Position numbers and translations under genes: made by a program
In this document: positions 25,354 through 33,861 of the stretch, in pieces
Position numbering within the stretch: position 1 is the first letter of the stretch
Layout of the letters: each line of letters opens with the position of its first letter
From: DASQGA01 sp038209555
Lineage (GTDB): Bacteria > Actinomycetota > Thermoleophilia > Gaiellales > Gaiellaceae
Direction: 5' to 3'
Length of the DNA: 64,000 nt
NCBI GenBank assembly: GCA_038209555.1
Contig: JBBQXP010000001.1
Coordinates: forward strand, 87,295-151,294
Notes under the pieces: model-generated
Databases searched by the model: none
The model's input: the letters and a program-made list of their open reading frames with translations, nothing else
Told to the model about the DNA's origin: nothing

Positions 25354-26427
25354 ATGAGAGATACATCGGGCAGCTATATAGCGGTGATCAAGGTCGTCGG
25401 CGTGGGCGGCGGCGGCTCGAACGCCGTCACCCGGATGGTCGACGCGGGAGTCACCGGCGTCGACTTCATCGCGGTGAACACGGACGCGCAGGCCCTGCTC
25501 GGCTGCGATGCCGATGTGAAACTCCACATCGGGGCTCAGGCGACGCGCGGGCTGGGCGCCGGGGCGAACCCGGAGGTCGGACAGGCGGCTGCCCTCGAGA
25601 GCCGGGACGAGATCAAGGAGGCACTCAAGGGTGCCGACATGGTCTTCGTCACCGCCGGCGAAGGTGGGGGCACCGGCACCGGCGGCGCGCCGATCATCGC
25701 GGAGACTGCGCGCGAGCTAGGCGCCTTGACCGTGGGCGTGGTCACGCGCCCATTCGAATTCGAAGGGCGGAAGCGCGCCGAGCAAGCGCAGCAGGGAATC
25801 ACCGAGCTCAGGGACAAGGTCGACACGTTGATCATCATCCCGAACGATCGCCTCCTGCAGGTTGTCGGGAAGCAAACACCGGTCATGGAAGCCTTTCGGA
25901 TCGCGGACGACGTGCTGCGGCAAGGCGTCCAGGGGATCACCGACCTGATCACAATCCCCGGCCTCGTCAACCTCGACTTTGCGGACGTTCGGACGGTCAT
26001 GAGCGATGCGGGCTCCGCCCTCATGGGCATCGGAGAGGCCGAGGGCGAGAACCGGGCCGCCGAGGCAGCGCGTACAGCCGTCTCGTCCCCGCTCCTCGAG
26101 GCGTCGGTCGAGGGCGCGACCGGAATCCTGCTGAACATCACCGGAGGCTCCGACGTGGGGCTGTTCGAGGTGAACGAGGCGGCGGAGGTCGTGACCGGCG
26201 CCGCCGACCAGAACGCGAACGTGATCTTCGGCGCCGTGATCGATGAGAACCTGGCCGGCAAGATCCGCGTGACCGTGATTGCAACCGGCTTCGATGCGAA
26301 GCTCCGGCGGGAGCGCCGTGAGCGGGAGCCGAAGACTGCGGAGCCGAACGGTGGCCGGGAGCGGGAGCCGAGTGAGGGCTTCCAGGTTCCCGCCGACACG
26401 CTCGACGTCCCGCCCTTCCTGCGCTAG
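25354..26427 (+). CDS. ftsZ: Cell division GTPase FtsZ
   Basis: A 357-residue tubulin homologue that builds the Z ring. GTP-binding VVGVGGGGSNAVTRM begins near residue 14, the tubulin signature AGEGGGTGTGGAP near 99, and NLDFADVRTVM near 207 is the T7 synergy loop. A charged linker of about 35 residues leads to a conserved C-terminal peptide (LDVPPFLR) that in other species binds FtsA, SepF or ZipA. Neither ftsA nor sepF is in the window. No clear ribosome site precedes the ATG. Confidence 0.97.
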   Translation: MRDTSGSYIAVIKVVGVGGGGSNAVTRMVDAGVTGVDFIAVNTDAQALLGCDADVKLHIGAQATRGLGAGANPEVGQAAALESRDEIKEALKGADMVFVTAGEGGGTGTGGAPIIAETARELGALTVGVVTRPFEFEGRKRAEQAQQGITELRDKVDTLIIIPNDRLLQVVGKQTPVMEAFRIADDVLRQGVQGITDLITIPGLVNLDFADVRTVMSDAGSALMGIGEAEGENRAAEAARTAVSSPLLEASVEGATGILLNITGGSDVGLFEVNEAAEVVTGAADQNANVIFGAVIDENLAGKIRVTVIATGFDAKLRRERREREPKTAEPNGGREREPSEGFQVPADTLDVPPFLR

Positions 26428-26620
26428 TAGAAGAGTTCGGCGAAACGAGCGCCCGCCGTCGGGCCGCGCTGCCCGGGCGATTGCGCTGCTATCGGACTCC
26501 CTCCGTCCTGACTCCGGGACGACCATCGCACCCCGATGACGAGCGACGTTCCACCAATCCCTCCTACCGGTGTGGGATCGTCGCCCCGCACGGCAGACGC
26601 AGGACGGATAGAACGCCGGG

Positions 26621-27994
26621 GTGCGCCCGCCGCGCGAACCCTTCCGGATCAAGATGGTCGAGCCCGTCCGTGCAACGACGCGGCCCGAGCGCCAGGACGC
26701 GCTCGAGGCGGCCGGATGGAACCCGTTCCAGCTTGCGGCTTCTGACGTCGAACTCGATCTCCTGACCGACTCCGGCACGGGTGCCATGAGCCAGGATCAG
26801 TGGTCGGCGCTCATGCGAGGCGATGAGTCCTACGCCGGCTCGCGCAGCTTCGCGCGTTTCCGCGACGCCGTCCGGGAGGTGCTCGGATTTCCCTACGTCG
26901 TGCCGACCCATCAGGGACGGGGAGCCGAGAGCGTCTTCTTTGGCGCCGTCATCGACCCAGGTGAGATCGTGCCGTCGAACGCGCACTTCGACACGACGCG
27001 CGCCCACATCGAGTTGCGTGAGGGTATCGCGCTGGATCTTCCCATTCCGGCCGCCCTGGATTCCGGTGGGGATTACCCGTTCAAGGGAAACCTCGACGTC
27101 GACGCCCTCGGCCACTTGCTCGAGAGTGAGGACGGGGACCGAGTCTCGATCGTCATGTTGACGCTCACGAACAACGCGGGCGGCGGCCAGCCCGTCTCGA
27201 TGGAGAACATCGCGGCCACCGCAGGGCTGGCCCGGAAGCATGGCAAGAAGCTCGTCCTGGACATCGCTCGCTTTGCGGAGAACGCGTGGTTCATCCGGGA
27301 GCGCGAGGCCGGGTTTGCAGATGTTCCGCTGCCTGAGATCGTCCTGCGGAGCTTGGCGGAGGCGGACGCCGTGCTCATGAGCGCAAAGAAGGACGCGATC
27401 GCGAACATCGGCGGCTTCGTGGCGATCCGTGACGATGAGGAGTTCTTCCATCGCCTCCAGGCTCGGGGGATCGTGTTCGAGGGATTCCCGACGTACGGCG
27501 GCCTCGCCGGCCGCGACCTCGAGGTGATCGCTGTCGGCCTCCGGGAAGTGCTCGACGAGGAGTACCTCCGTCACCGGATCGGCCAGGTGGCATATCTCGG
27601 CCACGTGCTCCTCGAGGCCGGCGCGAGCGTCCTCCAGCCGTTCGGCGGACACGCGGTCTACCTCGACGCCACTCCGATGCTCCCGGCTATTCCAGTCGAA
27701 CAGTTCCCGGCGCAGGCCCTCTCGTGCGCTCTCTATCTCGAGGGTGGAGTCCGCGGCGTCGAGATCGGCTCCGTCATGGCCGGGCGGGATCCCGTGACCG
27801 GTGAGAACCGTCGGCCGCCGCTCGAGCTTGTTCGCCTCGCTGTGCCTCGGCGCGTCTACACCTCGCGCCAGCTCGAGCAGGCTGCGGATGCCGCCGCGGC
27901 GGTGGTCGCGAACGCCGGGTCGATACGGGGGCTCGAGATCGTCGCGGAGGCACCCGTCCTCAGACACTTCACCGCCCGCTTCCAGCCGATCTGA
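26621..27994 (+). CDS. tnaA: Tryptophanase (beta-eliminating lyase)
   Basis: A 457-residue PLP enzyme cleaving L-Trp to indole, pyruvate and ammonia. It aligns along its length with the tryptophanase/tyrosine phenol-lyase family: LLTDSGTGAMSQDQW, PTHQGRGAES, and SAKKDAIANIGGF with the PLP Lys near residue 254. Two positions separate the subfamilies, and both read as tryptophanase: VEIGS where tyrosine phenol-lyase has ERG, and LRHFTAR with His where the lyase has Phe. No tnaC-like leader or tnaB transporter is visible. A 193-bp spacer without recognisable features separates it from ftsZ. Confidence 0.85.
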   Translation: MRPPREPFRIKMVEPVRATTRPERQDALEAAGWNPFQLAASDVELDLLTDSGTGAMSQDQWSALMRGDESYAGSRSFARFRDAVREVLGFPYVVPTHQGRGAESVFFGAVIDPGEIVPSNAHFDTTRAHIELREGIALDLPIPAALDSGGDYPFKGNLDVDALGHLLESEDGDRVSIVMLTLTNNAGGGQPVSMENIAATAGLARKHGKKLVLDIARFAENAWFIREREAGFADVPLPEIVLRSLAEADAVLMSAKKDAIANIGGFVAIRDDEEFFHRLQARGIVFEGFPTYGGLAGRDLEVIAVGLREVLDEEYLRHRIGQVAYLGHVLLEAGASVLQPFGGHAVYLDATPMLPAIPVEQFPAQALSCALYLEGGVRGVEIGSVMAGRDPVTGENRRPPLELVRLAVPRRVYTSRQLEQAADAAAAVVANAGSIRGLEIVAEAPVLRHFTARFQPI

Positions 27995-28021
27995 CGCGCG
28001 CTTCACTCGCCGCGCACCAAG

Positions 28022-28038
28022 TACCAATCAACCATCTA
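28022..28038 (+). repeat. Solo right end of the TAGATGG element
   Basis: TACCAATCAACCATCTA matches the right terminal repeat of the full elements (TACCGATCAACCATCTA) at all but one position. No left end is seen in the 27-bp remainder of the spacer after the tryptophanase stop. It lies 12 bp before the gcvT GTG, again oriented toward a start codon. Confidence 0.6.
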
Positions 28039-28050
28039 GGATCCGCCGCG

Positions 28051-29082
28051 GTGCAGACGGCACGCCGAACGCCCCTCTACGAGCGCCACACGGCGCTCGG
28101 CGCGCGCATCGTGGACTTCGCAGGCTGGGAGATGCCGGTGCAGTACACGGGCATCCAGGAGGAGCACCGCGCGGTTCGGACGTCCGCGGGCGTCTTCGAC
28201 GTCTCGCACATGGGCCAGCTCGAGCTGTCCGGCGCCGGAGCCCACGACTACCTCCAAGCACGGCTCTCCAACGATCTCGACCGGATCGGCGACGGGCGGG
28301 CCCAGTACACGCTCCTGACCAATGACCGGGGCGGGATCACGGACGACCTCATCGCGTATAGGCGCGGCGACGACGACTACCTGCTCGTCGTGAACGCATC
28401 GAATGTCGAGCCGGATCACGCGGCACTCCCTGACACGACCGACGTCTCCGATCGTTATGCCCTTCTGGCCGTCCAGGGGCCCGAGGCGCTCGAGCGGCTC
28501 GGGCTCCAGCTGGAGCCGTTCACCTTCCGGGAGGACGACGTGCTTGGCGTCCGGTGCCTGGTCGCAGGGACCGGCTACACGGGTGAACGCGGCTGCGAGC
28601 TGGGCTGTGATCCCGACGACGCCGTCCGGCTCTGGGACGCGATCCTTGCGTGCGGAGTCGTCCCTTGCGGTCTCGGCGCCCGCGACACGCTACGCCTCGA
28701 GGCCTGTTACCCGCTTCACGGAAACGACATCTCACCGGAGCGAACGCCGATCGAGGCGGGACTCGGCTGGGCGTGCGCGCTCGAGAAGGAGTTCACCGGT
28801 GTCGACGTGCTCAGGCGTCAGAAAGAAGAGGGCACGGCCGAGCGCCTGGCCGCCTTCGTGCTGGAGGACAAGGGCATCCCCCGGCAGGGGATGAAGGTCA
28901 TCGAGCCACCCGGTGAGGTCACCTCCGGCTCCCTCTCCCCGATGCTCGGCATCGGGATCGGGCTTGCCTACGTGCCGACCGGGTTCGCCGAGCCCGGAAC
29001 GACGATCAGCGTCGACCTCCGCGGACGACTGCGAAAGGGGCATATCGTGAAGAAGCCGATCTACAAGCGAGAGGGGACGTAA
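28051..29082 (+). CDS. gcvT: Glycine cleavage system T protein (aminomethyltransferase)
   Basis: A 343-residue folate-dependent T protein releasing ammonia and forming methylene-THF. N-terminal RTPLYERHTALGARIVDFAGWEMPVQY, the FDVSHMGQ segment, YTGERGCELG near residue 176 and LRLEACYPLHGNDI near 220 are characteristic, with the catalytic Asp in the GARDTLRLEA region. It starts at GTG 28051 and opens the gcvT-gcvH-gcvPA-gcvPB operon; gcvH follows after 2 bp. No glycine riboswitch fits the 56-bp upstream spacer. Confidence 0.95.
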   Translation: MQTARRTPLYERHTALGARIVDFAGWEMPVQYTGIQEEHRAVRTSAGVFDVSHMGQLELSGAGAHDYLQARLSNDLDRIGDGRAQYTLLTNDRGGITDDLIAYRRGDDDYLLVVNASNVEPDHAALPDTTDVSDRYALLAVQGPEALERLGLQLEPFTFREDDVLGVRCLVAGTGYTGERGCELGCDPDDAVRLWDAILACGVVPCGLGARDTLRLEACYPLHGNDISPERTPIEAGLGWACALEKEFTGVDVLRRQKEEGTAERLAAFVLEDKGIPRQGMKVIEPPGEVTSGSLSPMLGIGIGLAYVPTGFAEPGTTISVDLRGRLRKGHIVKKPIYKREGT

Positions 29083-29084
29083 GG

Positions 29085-29477
29085 GTGGCAGCCGCAGAGA
29101 GCTATCCCGAAGGGCTGAAGTACCACCCCGAGCACGACTGGGCGAAGGTGGACGGCGACACGGCGACCATCGGGATCACCTGGTACGCCCAGGACGCGCT
29201 CGGCGAGATCGTGCACTTCGAGCCCCCGGAACAGGGAAGCTCCGTCGCCAAGGACGAGAGCTACGGAGAGGTCGAGTCGGTGAAGGCCGTATCCGACCTC
29301 GTCTCGCCGCTCTCCGGCGAGGTGACCGAGGTAAACCAGGCAGTCGTAGACGAGCCCGAGACGATCAACGAGGAGCCCTACGGGGATGGCTGGCTCATCA
29401 AGGTGCGGCTCTCGGATCCCTCGGAGGTCGATGGGCTTCTCGACGTCGCTGCCTACAAGGAACTGCTCACAGAGTAG
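29085..29477 (+). CDS. gcvH: Glycine cleavage system H protein
   Basis: A 130-residue lipoyl carrier that shuttles the aminomethyl group between P, T and L proteins. The lipoylated Lys is in VESVKAVSD near residue 67; the flanking GEIVHFEPPEQGSSV and SPLSGEVTEVN strands are typical. The GTG start is 2 bp from the gcvT stop. Its stop codon TAG is also the first three bases of the full-length repeat element that separates it from gcvPA. Confidence 0.95.
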   Translation: MAAAESYPEGLKYHPEHDWAKVDGDTATIGITWYAQDALGEIVHFEPPEQGSSVAKDESYGEVESVKAVSDLVSPLSGEVTEVNQAVVDEPETINEEPYGDGWLIKVRLSDPSEVDGLLDVAAYKELLTE

Positions 29478-29641
29478 ATGGCCGATCGACAATTACCGCA
29501 CCCACGGATGGCGGCCCAGACACGGCGCCAGGCCGCACCCTCGCCCTTGGCAAGGCTTCTAGCCTTGCCCGCGGACGATGGCACCCCCTGGCTTGGTCTG
29601 GCCCGTCCCCGCGGGCACGCCAATAACCGATCGTCCATCTA
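29475..29641 (+). mobile_element. Full-length TAGATGG inverted-repeat element, copy A
   Basis: A 167-bp imperfect palindrome filling the whole gap between the gcvH stop and the gcvPA GTG. The ends are TAGATGGCCGATCGACAATT and the complement of TAGATGGACGATCGGTTATT; the centre is a 9-bp stem GGCAAGGCT/AGCCTTGCC with a TCT loop. The first TAG is the gcvH stop and the last A is one base before the gcvPA GTG. No transposase is encoded. TA flanks both ends, as in MITEs that target TA. Confidence 0.85.
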
Positions 29642-30976
29642 GTGAGCTACCTCTCCCTCACGGACGCCGACCGCGAGGCGATGCTCGAAGCGATCGGCGT
29701 CTCGTCCGTGGACGAGCTCTTCCGAGACATCCCGAAGAGCCTGCGCCTCGACCGTCCCCTCGCCCTGGAGCCGGCCCTTTCGGAGCAGGAGCTCGTCGAG
29801 CACCTCTCCGAGCTAGCGGCGAAGAACGTGTCCGTCTCGGAGGAGCTCTCGTTCCTCGGGGCTGGGATGTACGACCACTACGTTCCCGCGGTGGTCGACG
29901 CGATGCTCGCGCGCGGCGAGTTCCTGACAGCCTACACGCCCTACCAGCCGGAGATGAGTCAGGGCGTCCTGCAGGCCATCTTCGAGTACCAGACAGTGAT
30001 CTGCGAGCTGACCGGCATGGACGTCTCGAACGCATCCGGCTACGACGGAACGACCGTTGCCGCCGACGCCTGCTACGTCGCCAAGTACGTCACCGGGCGG
30101 ACCAAGGTCGTCCTCGCCGAGACGTTGAATCCGCAGACCCGGCAGGTCGTGAAGACGTATGCACCGGGGTTCGGGCTCGACGTCGTGGAGGTGCCGCATC
30201 GCGACGGCGTCGTTGACCCGGACGAGCTCCGGCGCGCCGCGGAGAATGCCGCGTGCGTCATCTTCCAGCAACCCAACTTCTTCGGCTGCCTCGAGCCGGC
30301 TCCCGATCTGGCTGCGGCGGCCAACGACGCCGAGGCGCTCGCGGTCGCCCATGTCGATCCGCTCTCCTTGGGTGTTCTGGAGGCACCGGGTGCCTATGGG
30401 TGCGCGATCGCGATCGGCGAGGGCCAGGGTGCCGGGAACTACCTCTCCTACGGCGGCCCGCATTACGGCTTCTTCGCAGCCCGGAAGGACTTCATCCGCC
30501 GGATGCCAGGCCGGATCATCGGTGAGACGACCGACCTGGACGGCGAGCGTGGATTCGTCCTGACGCTACAAACGCGCGAGCAACACATCCGTCGCGAGAA
30601 GGCGACCCACAACATGACCACGAACCAGACGCTTCTCGCCCTGGCCGGCCTGATCTATCTGAGCTGGCTGGGTCCGCAGGGGCTCAGGGAGGTGGGCGAG
30701 ACCTGCATGGGTCTCGGGGCCTACGCGAAGGAGCAACTCGGGCTCCAACCGGTGTTTCCAGATCAGACAACGTTCAAGGAGTTTGCCGTCCGCGTCGGAC
30801 GGAGCGGCCAGGACGCGATCCGCGCCGCCCGCGAGCGCGGCGTCCATCCGGGATATGCGCTTGGCCGCGACTACCAGGGCTTGGACGATGCCCTGCTCGT
30901 CTGCGTGACAGAGAAGCGGACGCCGGCGGACATCGACCGTTTGGCCGCCGTCTTGCAGGAGGTCGCGGCGGCGTGA
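29642..30976 (+). CDS. gcvPA: Glycine dehydrogenase (decarboxylating) subunit 1
   Basis: A 444-residue N-terminal-type subunit of split P protein. The motifs SYLSLTDADREAMLEAIG at the start, FLGAGMYDHYVPAVVDAM near residue 73, YTPYQPEMSQG near 99 and NASGYDGTTVAADA near 130 are typical. It lacks the PLP Lys, which is on subunit 2. The GTG start abuts the right end of the repeat element, and no Shine-Dalgarno-like sequence precedes it. Overlaps gcvPB by 4 bp (GTGA). Confidence 0.95.
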   Translation: MSYLSLTDADREAMLEAIGVSSVDELFRDIPKSLRLDRPLALEPALSEQELVEHLSELAAKNVSVSEELSFLGAGMYDHYVPAVVDAMLARGEFLTAYTPYQPEMSQGVLQAIFEYQTVICELTGMDVSNASGYDGTTVAADACYVAKYVTGRTKVVLAETLNPQTRQVVKTYAPGFGLDVVEVPHRDGVVDPDELRRAAENAACVIFQQPNFFGCLEPAPDLAAAANDAEALAVAHVDPLSLGVLEAPGAYGCAIAIGEGQGAGNYLSYGGPHYGFFAARKDFIRRMPGRIIGETTDLDGERGFVLTLQTREQHIRREKATHNMTTNQTLLALAGLIYLSWLGPQGLREVGETCMGLGAYAKEQLGLQPVFPDQTTFKEFAVRVGRSGQDAIRAARERGVHPGYALGRDYQGLDDALLVCVTEKRTPADIDRLAAVLQEVAAA

Positions 30977-32472
30977 AGCTGATCTTCGAGAAGTCGCAAT
31001 CTGGGCGCCGCGCCTCGCGCGTGCCGCGTTCCGACCTGCCCAAGGTCGACATCCCGGAAGGGCTCCGGCGCGAGCGGCTTCCGCGGCTGCCCGAACTCGC
31101 CGAGCCCGAGGTCGTCAGGCACTTCACGGCGCTCGCCGATCGGACCTTCGGCGTTGACACGGGGTTCTACCCGCTCGGCTCGTGCACGATGAAGCACAAC
31201 CCGCGGGTGAACGAGCGCCTCGTCATGCTGCCGGGCTTCCGCGATCTGCACCCACACCAGGAGGAGGAGGGATCGCAGGGCGCGCTCGAGCTGATGTGGC
31301 GGCTGCAGCAGATCCTCGCAGAGGTGGCGGGGCTCGACGCGGTCTCGCTCCAGCCTGCAGCCGGTTCACAGGGAGAGCTCACCGGGCTCATGCTCATGCG
31401 GGCCTACTTCGCCGACCGAGGCCAGGGCGAGCAGCGGACGACCGTGATCACCGCGGACACGGCCCACGGCACGAACCCTGCGAGCGTGACGATGTCGGGC
31501 TACCAGCTCAAGAAGGTCGAGACGGACGAGCGTGGGAACCTCGACCTCGATGACCTCCGCGCCAAGGTCGATGAAAGCACGGCCGGACTCATGCTCACGA
31601 ATCCCTCGACGCTCGGCCTCTTCGACGAGCACATCGAGGAGGTCGCGGAGATCTTCCACGATGCTGGAGCGCTCCTGTATTACGACGGCGCGAACCTGAA
31701 CGCGGTCTGCGGCATCTCGCGCCCCGGTGATATGGGCTTCGACATCATCCACTACAACCTCCACAAGACCTTCTCGCAACCGCATGGCGGGGGCGGGCCC
31801 GGCGGTGGGCCGGTGGCCGTGCGGGAGATTCTCGAGCCCTTCCTGCCCGCGCCGACGATCGTCCAGGAGGGCGATGCGTTCCGGCTCGACTACGACCGAC
31901 CGAAGTCGATCGGCAAGGTCCGCGGCTTCTGCGGGCCGTTCGGCGTCTTCGTACGCTCCTACGCGTTTATCCGCGCGTACGGGCCGGGGCTCCGAGCCAT
32001 GTCCGAGGCTGCCGTCCTGAACGCGAACTACATGCTGGCAGGCCTCAGGGAGGTCTACGAGCTTCCGTTCGACCGGCTCTGCATGCACGAGTTCGTGCTC
32101 TCGGCACGCGGCCTGAAGCGGGAGCACGGCGTTAGCGCCCTCGATGTGGCCAAGCGGCTCATGGACTACGGATTCCACCCGCCGACGGTCTACTTTCCGC
32201 TGATCGTGCCCGAGGCACTCATGATCGAGCCGACGGAGACGGAGGCGAAGGAGACGCTGGACGACTTCGTCGAGGCCATGCGGTCGATCGCCCGGGAGGC
32301 CGCCGAGGACCCCGGCTTGGTGAAGGACGCGCCCCATAGCCGGCCCGTTCGCCGGCTCGATGAGGTCAAGGCCGCGAAGCGCGCGATCGTCAAGTATGGG
32401 TTCGAGGAGCACCCAGACCTGTCCGGTCGGCCCGCCGCGGGTGAGGCGCTCGAGGCACAGAAGGGCGCTTAG
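30973..32472 (+). CDS. gcvPB: Glycine dehydrogenase (decarboxylating) subunit 2
   Basis: A 499-residue C-terminal-type P-protein subunit carrying PLP. GFYPLGSCTMKHNPR near residue 63, SLQPAAGSQGELTGLM near 120, HGTNPASVTMSGY near 165 and the PLP-Lys motif NLHKTFSQPHGGGGPG near 260 are intact. The final 15 residues lead to the stop at 32470-32472, directly followed by the second full repeat copy. No lipoamide dehydrogenase gene is in the window. Confidence 0.96.
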   Translation: MKLIFEKSQSGRRASRVPRSDLPKVDIPEGLRRERLPRLPELAEPEVVRHFTALADRTFGVDTGFYPLGSCTMKHNPRVNERLVMLPGFRDLHPHQEEEGSQGALELMWRLQQILAEVAGLDAVSLQPAAGSQGELTGLMLMRAYFADRGQGEQRTTVITADTAHGTNPASVTMSGYQLKKVETDERGNLDLDDLRAKVDESTAGLMLTNPSTLGLFDEHIEEVAEIFHDAGALLYYDGANLNAVCGISRPGDMGFDIIHYNLHKTFSQPHGGGGPGGGPVAVREILEPFLPAPTIVQEGDAFRLDYDRPKSIGKVRGFCGPFGVFVRSYAFIRAYGPGLRAMSEAAVLNANYMLAGLREVYELPFDRLCMHEFVLSARGLKREHGVSALDVAKRLMDYGFHPPTVYFPLIVPEALMIEPTETEAKETLDDFVEAMRSIAREAAEDPGLVKDAPHSRPVRRLDEVKAAKRAIVKYGFEEHPDLSGRPAAGEALEAQKGA

Positions 32473-32639
32473 TAGATGGTTGATCGGTAATTGCCGCACC
32501 CCCGGATGGCGGCCCAGACACGGCGCCAGGCCGCACCCTCGCCCTTGTCAAGGCTTCTAGCCTTGCCTGCGGACGATGGCGCACCCTGGCTTGGTCTGAC
32601 CCGTCCCCGAGGTCACGCCAATTACCGATCAACCATCTA
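32473..32639 (+). mobile_element. Full-length TAGATGG inverted-repeat element, copy B
   Basis: 167 bp, with the most perfect ends: TAGATGGTTGATCGGTAATT at the left is matched by its exact complement at the right. Internal paired blocks include CCCAGAC with GTCTGACC and GCGCCAGG with CCTGGC; the centre is CAAGGCT/AGCCTTG around TCT. It begins right after the gcvPB stop and ends 2 bp before the GTG of the next gene, in the same orientation as copy A. Confidence 0.85.
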
Positions 32640-32641
32640 AC

Positions 32642-33244
32642 GTGCGCCGGCTCGGGATTATCCACCGTTGGGACGGCGCGCCGGGCGCGGACTGGTATCC
32701 GTGGCTCCGGGACGAGCTTCGCGCGCTCGATCCGGCTCCCTTCGACGCGATCGGGATTCCGGAGCTGCCCGACCCGGGTACCCCTCGGCCAGAGGCATGG
32801 GTGCCCGCGCTCCTGGAATGGCTCGGAGACGACGCACGGGATCGAGCCGCAACGGTGCTCGCCGGTCACAGCGTCGGGTGCCAGACGATCGCCAGGGCGC
32901 TCGCCGAGGGCGGTCCTCCCGTCGAAGGCTGTCTCCTGGTTGCACCCTGGTTCTGGCTCGACGAGGAGGAGCGGGACGAGACGAGCGAGCTCTGGGCGAC
33001 GCCTTTCGACGACGCAGCCGCGCGTGCCGCAGCCGGCAAGGTCGTTGCCCTGCTCTCGACGGACGACCCCTACACCTCGGACTGGGAAGCCAACGGCCGG
33101 GCATGGGAAGAGCGAATCGGGGCGGAGGTGGTCGTCGAGCCCGGCGGGGAGCACTTCACCGGGGAGCGCGAGCCGAAGGTGCTCGAGCTCCTGCTGGAGC
33201 GCTTCGGGCGCGCTGCTCGCAAGCCTCAAGTCCGGGCATCGTGA
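32642..33244 (+). CDS. RBBP9/YdeN-like serine hydrolase
   Basis: A 200-residue alpha/beta hydrolase. The nucleophile elbow VLAGHSVGCQ places Ser near residue 79, and the C-terminal GGEHFTGE supplies the catalytic His. The size and WDGAPGADWYPWLRDEL start fit the RBBP9/YdeN family of unknown physiological substrate. The GTG follows repeat copy B by 2 bp. Its stop shares a base with the GST start (TGATG). Confidence 0.8.
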   Translation: MRRLGIIHRWDGAPGADWYPWLRDELRALDPAPFDAIGIPELPDPGTPRPEAWVPALLEWLGDDARDRAATVLAGHSVGCQTIARALAEGGPPVEGCLLVAPWFWLDEEERDETSELWATPFDDAAARAAAGKVVALLSTDDPYTSDWEANGRAWEERIGAEVVVEPGGEHFTGEREPKVLELLLERFGRAARKPQVRAS

Positions 33245-33861
33245 TGCGCCTTTACCGGATCCCGTTCTCCACGAACGTCGAGCGCGTAACGCTGGCCCTC
33301 GCCCACAAGGGTCTCGAGGCCGAGCCGGTCGACGTGGAGCCGACCGACCGGAGCCCGGTCGTCGCTGTGAGCGGCCAGAGCCTCGTGCCGGTGCTCGAGG
33401 ACGAAGGCCGGGTGGTCTCGGACTCGACGCACATCCTCGAGTACCTGGAGGAGCGGTATCCCGATCCGCACCTGTACCCGAGAGACCCGGCCCGCCGCGC
33501 CGAGTGCGTCGTCTTCGTGGACTGGTTCAACCGGGTCTGGAAAGCGCCGCCGAACACGATTGCAGACGCCCTCGCCGGGCTCAATCCCGACCGGACGCGG
33601 ATTGCGGAGCTCGGAGCCGAGATGGCCGCATCGCTGGAGGTCTTCGAGGGCATGCTGACCGGCCGTGAGTACCTCCTCGGCGAGTTCTCGGCCGCCGATT
33701 GCGCCGCATTCCCGTTCCTGAAGTACGCACTTCTCCACGATCCCGAGGACGAAGAGCCCTTCCACCGCGTTCTGATCGAGAATCTGCACCTCGGCGTCAC
33801 CCACCCGCAGATCGGCGCCTGGATCCGCAGGATGGACGAGCGCCCTCGCGTGCCCGCCTAG
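33244..33861 (+). CDS. Glutathione S-transferase family protein
   Basis: A 205-residue two-domain GST: a thioredoxin-like N domain (LYRIPFSTNVERVTLALAHKG; VPVLEDEGRVVSDSTHILEYL with the conserved Ser before the helix) and an all-helical C domain ending GVTHPQIGAWIRRMDERP. Glutathione itself is uncommon in actinobacteria, so another thiol or a non-catalytic role is possible. ATG 33244 overlaps the hydrolase stop by one base. It converges with the YcaQ-like gene, their stops overlapping by 4 bp. Confidence 0.82.
   Translation: MRLYRIPFSTNVERVTLALAHKGLEAEPVDVEPTDRSPVVAVSGQSLVPVLEDEGRVVSDSTHILEYLEERYPDPHLYPRDPARRAECVVFVDWFNRVWKAPPNTIADALAGLNPDRTRIAELGAEMAASLEVFEGMLTGREYLLGEFSAADCAAFPFLKYALLHDPEDEEPFHRVLIENLHLGVTHPQIGAWIRRMDERPRVPA

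Noticed and set aside
27995..28050. Possible glycine riboswitch before gcvT
   Set aside because: Only 56 bp are available and they contain a repeat remnant; no aptamer core is seen.
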